Source: Porticoccus sp. (GTDB lineage Bacteria; Pseudomonadota; Gammaproteobacteria; Pseudomonadales; Porticoccaceae). From it: a stretch of DNA of 8,790 bases. The position numbers were made by a program, and so were the translations under genes. Location: contig NYXF01000115.1 of assembly GCA_002685455.1 (NCBI GenBank), positions 1 through 8,790 on the forward strand, in the 5' to 3' direction. Below, one piece after another: positions 7,088 through 8,790 of this stretch; within the stretch, counting starts at the first letter, position 1, and each line of letters opens with the position of its first letter. The notes beneath the pieces were generated by a model. It saw only the letters and a program-made list of their open reading frames with translations. It was not told the DNA's origin and did not search any database.

Positions 7088-7831
7088 ATGAACAATAAAT
7101 ATCTCAGATTAGGTGTAAACATTGACCATGTTGCGACAATTCGAAACGCTCGAGGTGGCATTCATCCTGATCCACTTAAGGCAGCGCAAGTAGCTTATCA
7201 AGCGGGGGCAGATGGTATTACTGCCCATTTAAGAGAAGATAGGCGGCATATAAGTGATAAAGATATAGCCAGATTAATAGAAGATATTGGTCTTCCATTA
7301 AATTTAGAGATGGCGCCTACAATTGAGATGCTAAATATAGCAATTAAGCACAAACCACATGCATGTTGTTTAGTTCCCGAAAAAAGGCAGGAAGTAACGA
7401 CTGAAGGTGGGTTAGATATAGATTCTCATTATGACAGAATTAAAAATTGTATTGAAAAATTAAAAGAAAATGGGATTCGGGTTTCACTTTTTATTGATCC
7501 AAATAAAAAATATATTGAAAAGGCAAAGGAACTTGAAGCGGATATCGTTGAAATTCATACCGGAACATTTGCTGAAATTTATAATAAAAATAAAAATAGT
7601 TATCAGCAAGAAATAGCAAAAATCAATGATATCGCAAATTACGCATATGATATTGGTTTAGAGGTCCATGCCGGCCATGGCTTAAACTATGAGACAACTG
7701 AAATCATATCAAAAATATCGGTACTTATGGAGTTGAATATTGGTCACTTTATTATAGGTGAATCAGTTTTTGATGGTCTAGATTGTGTTATTAAAAGAAT
7801 GCGAGCTATTATTAATAATGCGAGAAAATAG
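7088..7831 (+). CDS. pdxJ: Pyridoxine 5'-phosphate synthase
   Basis: PdxJ closes the pyridine ring by condensing 1-deoxy-D-xylulose 5-phosphate with 3-amino-2-oxopropyl phosphate, giving pyridoxine 5'-phosphate, the last ring-forming step of the DXP-dependent B6 route. The 247-residue TIM-barrel product has LGVNIDHVATIRNARGG (Asn11, Asp13, His14, Arg19), ITAHLREDRRHI (His47, Arg49, Arg52), LNLEMA (Glu74), LVPEKRQEVTTEGGLD, and LEVHAGHGLNY (His194), ending with GHFIIGESVFDGLD (phosphate-binding Gly-Glu region). These are the known active-site positions, so it looks functional. It starts 2 bases after the pyrE stop with no visible Shine-Dalgarno, which suggests translation coupled to pyrE. The stop is TAG. 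The presence of PdxJ implies B6 prototrophy through this route if pdxA and related genes are elsewhere. Confidence 0.96.
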   Translation: MNNKYLRLGVNIDHVATIRNARGGIHPDPLKAAQVAYQAGADGITAHLREDRRHISDKDIARLIEDIGLPLNLEMAPTIEMLNIAIKHKPHACCLVPEKRQEVTTEGGLDIDSHYDRIKNCIEKLKENGIRVSLFIDPNKKYIEKAKELEADIVEIHTGTFAEIYNKNKNSYQQEIAKINDIANYAYDIGLEVHAGHGLNYETTEIISKISVLMELNIGHFIIGESVFDGLDCVIKRMRAIINNARK

Positions 7832-7839
7832 AGAATATT

Positions 7840-8247
7840 ATGATTATTGGTATTGGTACAGATATTATAGATATTAAAAGAATTGAAAAAACGATAGATA
7901 GATTTAAATCAAGATTTAAAGTTAGAGTATTTACTGATCAGGAGGTCGCAAGGTGTGAGAGTAGAATACTCAGCGCCAACTCGTACGCAAAAAGATATGC
8001 TGCGAAAGAAGCTTGTTCCAAGGCTCTTGGAACAGGTTTTCGAAAAGGAGTATATTGGAAGGATATTGAAATATTAAATAACCGATATGGTAAGCCTGAA
8101 ATATTTTTGCATAATGGTGCAAAAAAAAGATTAGATTTCTTAATTCCGCAGGGTGCTATTGGCAAAGTTGATTTAAGTATAACAGATGAATATCCGTACG
8201 CTCAGGCAACAGTGATAATAACGACCGAAATGTTAAGTTATGGATGA
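7840..8247 (+). CDS. acpS: Holo-[acyl-carrier-protein] synthase
   Basis: AcpS transfers the 4'-phosphopantetheine arm of coenzyme A to a serine of apo-ACP, activating it for fatty acid synthesis. The 135-residue product has the two defining motifs: IGIGTDIIDIKRIEK with Mg-binding Asp8, and RYAAKEACSKALGTG (52-66) with Glu57 and Lys61. KPEIFLHNGAK and DLSITDEYPYAQATVII complete the AcpS-type (homotrimeric) fold. The start ATG gives the canonical MIIGIGTDI N-terminus and is preceded only by a weak GAGA. It lies 8 bases after pdxJ, and its last 8 bases overlap the start of lepB. The pdxJ-acpS-lepB order is common in proteobacteria. Confidence 0.95.
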   Translation: MIIGIGTDIIDIKRIEKTIDRFKSRFKVRVFTDQEVARCESRILSANSYAKRYAAKEACSKALGTGFRKGVYWKDIEILNNRYGKPEIFLHNGAKKRLDFLIPQGAIGKVDLSITDEYPYAQATVIITTEMLSYG

Positions 8248-8790
8248 GAAGAAAAAAAATACAATTAAAGATAACTTAAGAACGATTATATCCGCAATTT
8301 TAATTGCTTTTTTTATCAGAACGTTCCTGCTGCAACCATTTACAATACCATCTGGCTCTATGTTACCAAATTTATTGGTTGGGGACTATTTGTTCGTTTC
8401 AAAATACTCATATGGTTATTCAAAATATTCCATCCCATTTTCTCCCAATATTATCAGCGGCCGGTTGTTTGGTAGGGAACCAACAAGGGGAGATGTTGCT
8501 GTCTTTAGGCTGCCTAAAGATACAAGCATTGATTATATAAAAAGAATAATTGGATTGCCAGGTGATACTGTAAAAGTTCTAAAAGGAGTCGTTTATGTAA
8601 ACAATCGACCACTAGATCAATCATTGTTTGAAACAGATTATAAGTATTATAAATATTATAATCCAGATAAAGTTTTGATAGAGAGTATTGAAGACAAATC
8701 ATATGTGACGCTTAATTTAGATAGTGAAAGTATTGGGGATAATACAGGTACTTATATAGTTCCAAAAAATCACTATTTTATGATGGGTGA
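8240..8790 (+). CDS. lepB: Signal peptidase I, partial (3' end outside window)
   Basis: LepB is the membrane-anchored serine protease that removes signal peptides from exported proteins; here it could process Slt. The 183 readable codons start at an ATG inside the end of acpS (ATG GAT GAG AAG AAA), an 8-base overlap that suggests coupled translation. After a basic N-terminus there is one membrane segment (about 14-31), then QPFTIPSGSMLPNLLVGD with nucleophile Ser40, RGDVAVF (84-89, box C) and YIKRIIGLPGD with general-base Lys101. The GRLFGREPTRGD insertion before box C is usual in alphaproteobacterial LepB. The window ends at MMG, just entering the last conserved GDN box. A competing frame at 8304-8540 is a shadow. 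Confidence 0.95.
   Translation, partial: MDEKKKNTIKDNLRTIISAILIAFFIRTFLLQPFTIPSGSMLPNLLVGDYLFVSKYSYGYSKYSIPFSPNIISGRLFGREPTRGDVAVFRLPKDTSIDYIKRIIGLPGDTVKVLKGVVYVNNRPLDQSLFETDYKYYKYYNPDKVLIESIEDKSYVTLNLDSESIGDNTGTYIVPKNHYFMMG

Noticed and set aside
7938..8165. 75-codon minus-strand open frame
   Set aside because: It is antisense to acpS, which has intact motifs; no Shine-Dalgarno or recognisable domain supports it. The other minus-strand frames inside dapA, rsh and lepB were rejected for the same reason.
8304..8540. 78-codon open frame on the plus strand starting MLFLSERSCC
   Set aside because: It lies wholly inside lepB in another frame; the lepB frame carries the catalytic Ser and Lys motifs, so this is a shadow.
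1..8790. Search for a new accessory system (defence, mobile element, CRISPR, biosynthetic cluster)
   Set aside because: Every stretch longer than about 80 bases is occupied by a recognisable housekeeping gene in a conserved order; no repeats, transposase, integrase or unknown gene of size is present.

Overview
The window is an AT-rich (roughly one-third GC by eye) stretch of bacterial chromosome with a conserved alphaproteobacterial housekeeping gene order. On the plus strand it reads dapA - smpB - rpoZ - rsh (spoT/relA) - pyrE - pdxJ - acpS - lepB. A lytic transglycosylase gene (slt) and a tRNA-Ser lie on the opposite strand at the left. The order rpoZ-rsh-pyrE-pdxJ-acpS-lepB, the omega subunit with a long acidic tail, the PyrE and LepB subtypes, and the single long RSH protein with the RFKD motif all point to Alphaproteobacteria. 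The low GC and compact spacing suggest a streamlined lineage, such as a marine or host-associated one, but no species can be named from the sequence alone.

Layout. Bases 1-60 may hold the last 19 codons of a plus-strand gene entering from the left. Bases 140-229 encode tRNA-Ser(GCU) on the minus strand, starting 9 bases after the stop codon of slt (239-2383, minus). A 77-base AT-rich divergent spacer separates slt from dapA. dapA and smpB are 12 bases apart. rpoZ follows a 77-base gap with the best promoter-like sequence and the best Shine-Dalgarno in the window. A weak terminator-like hairpin overlaps the rpoZ stop, and a 67-base gap with two TATAAT boxes precedes rsh. From rsh onward the genes are packed (gaps of 14, 2 and 8 bases, then an 8-base overlap), which suggests one transcript rsh-pyrE-pdxJ-acpS-lepB running off the right edge inside lepB.

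Functions. The genes cover cell-wall turnover (slt), diaminopimelate/lysine precursor synthesis (dapA), ribosome rescue (smpB), RNA polymerase omega (rpoZ), (p)ppGpp synthesis and hydrolysis (rsh), pyrimidine synthesis (pyrE), vitamin B6 synthesis (pdxJ), acyl-carrier-protein activation (acpS) and signal-peptide removal (lepB). rpoZ and rsh form a functional pair: omega keeps the N-terminal MAR residues that form part of a ppGpp site on RNA polymerase, and RSH makes and degrades ppGpp.

I found no mobile element, CRISPR array, defence system or clearly new system. The most unusual feature is in RSH: its C-terminal zinc-finger-like/conserved-cysteine module keeps its backbone (PGD and flanking positions) but has lost both adjacent cysteines, the later histidine and the last cysteine, while both catalytic domains look intact.
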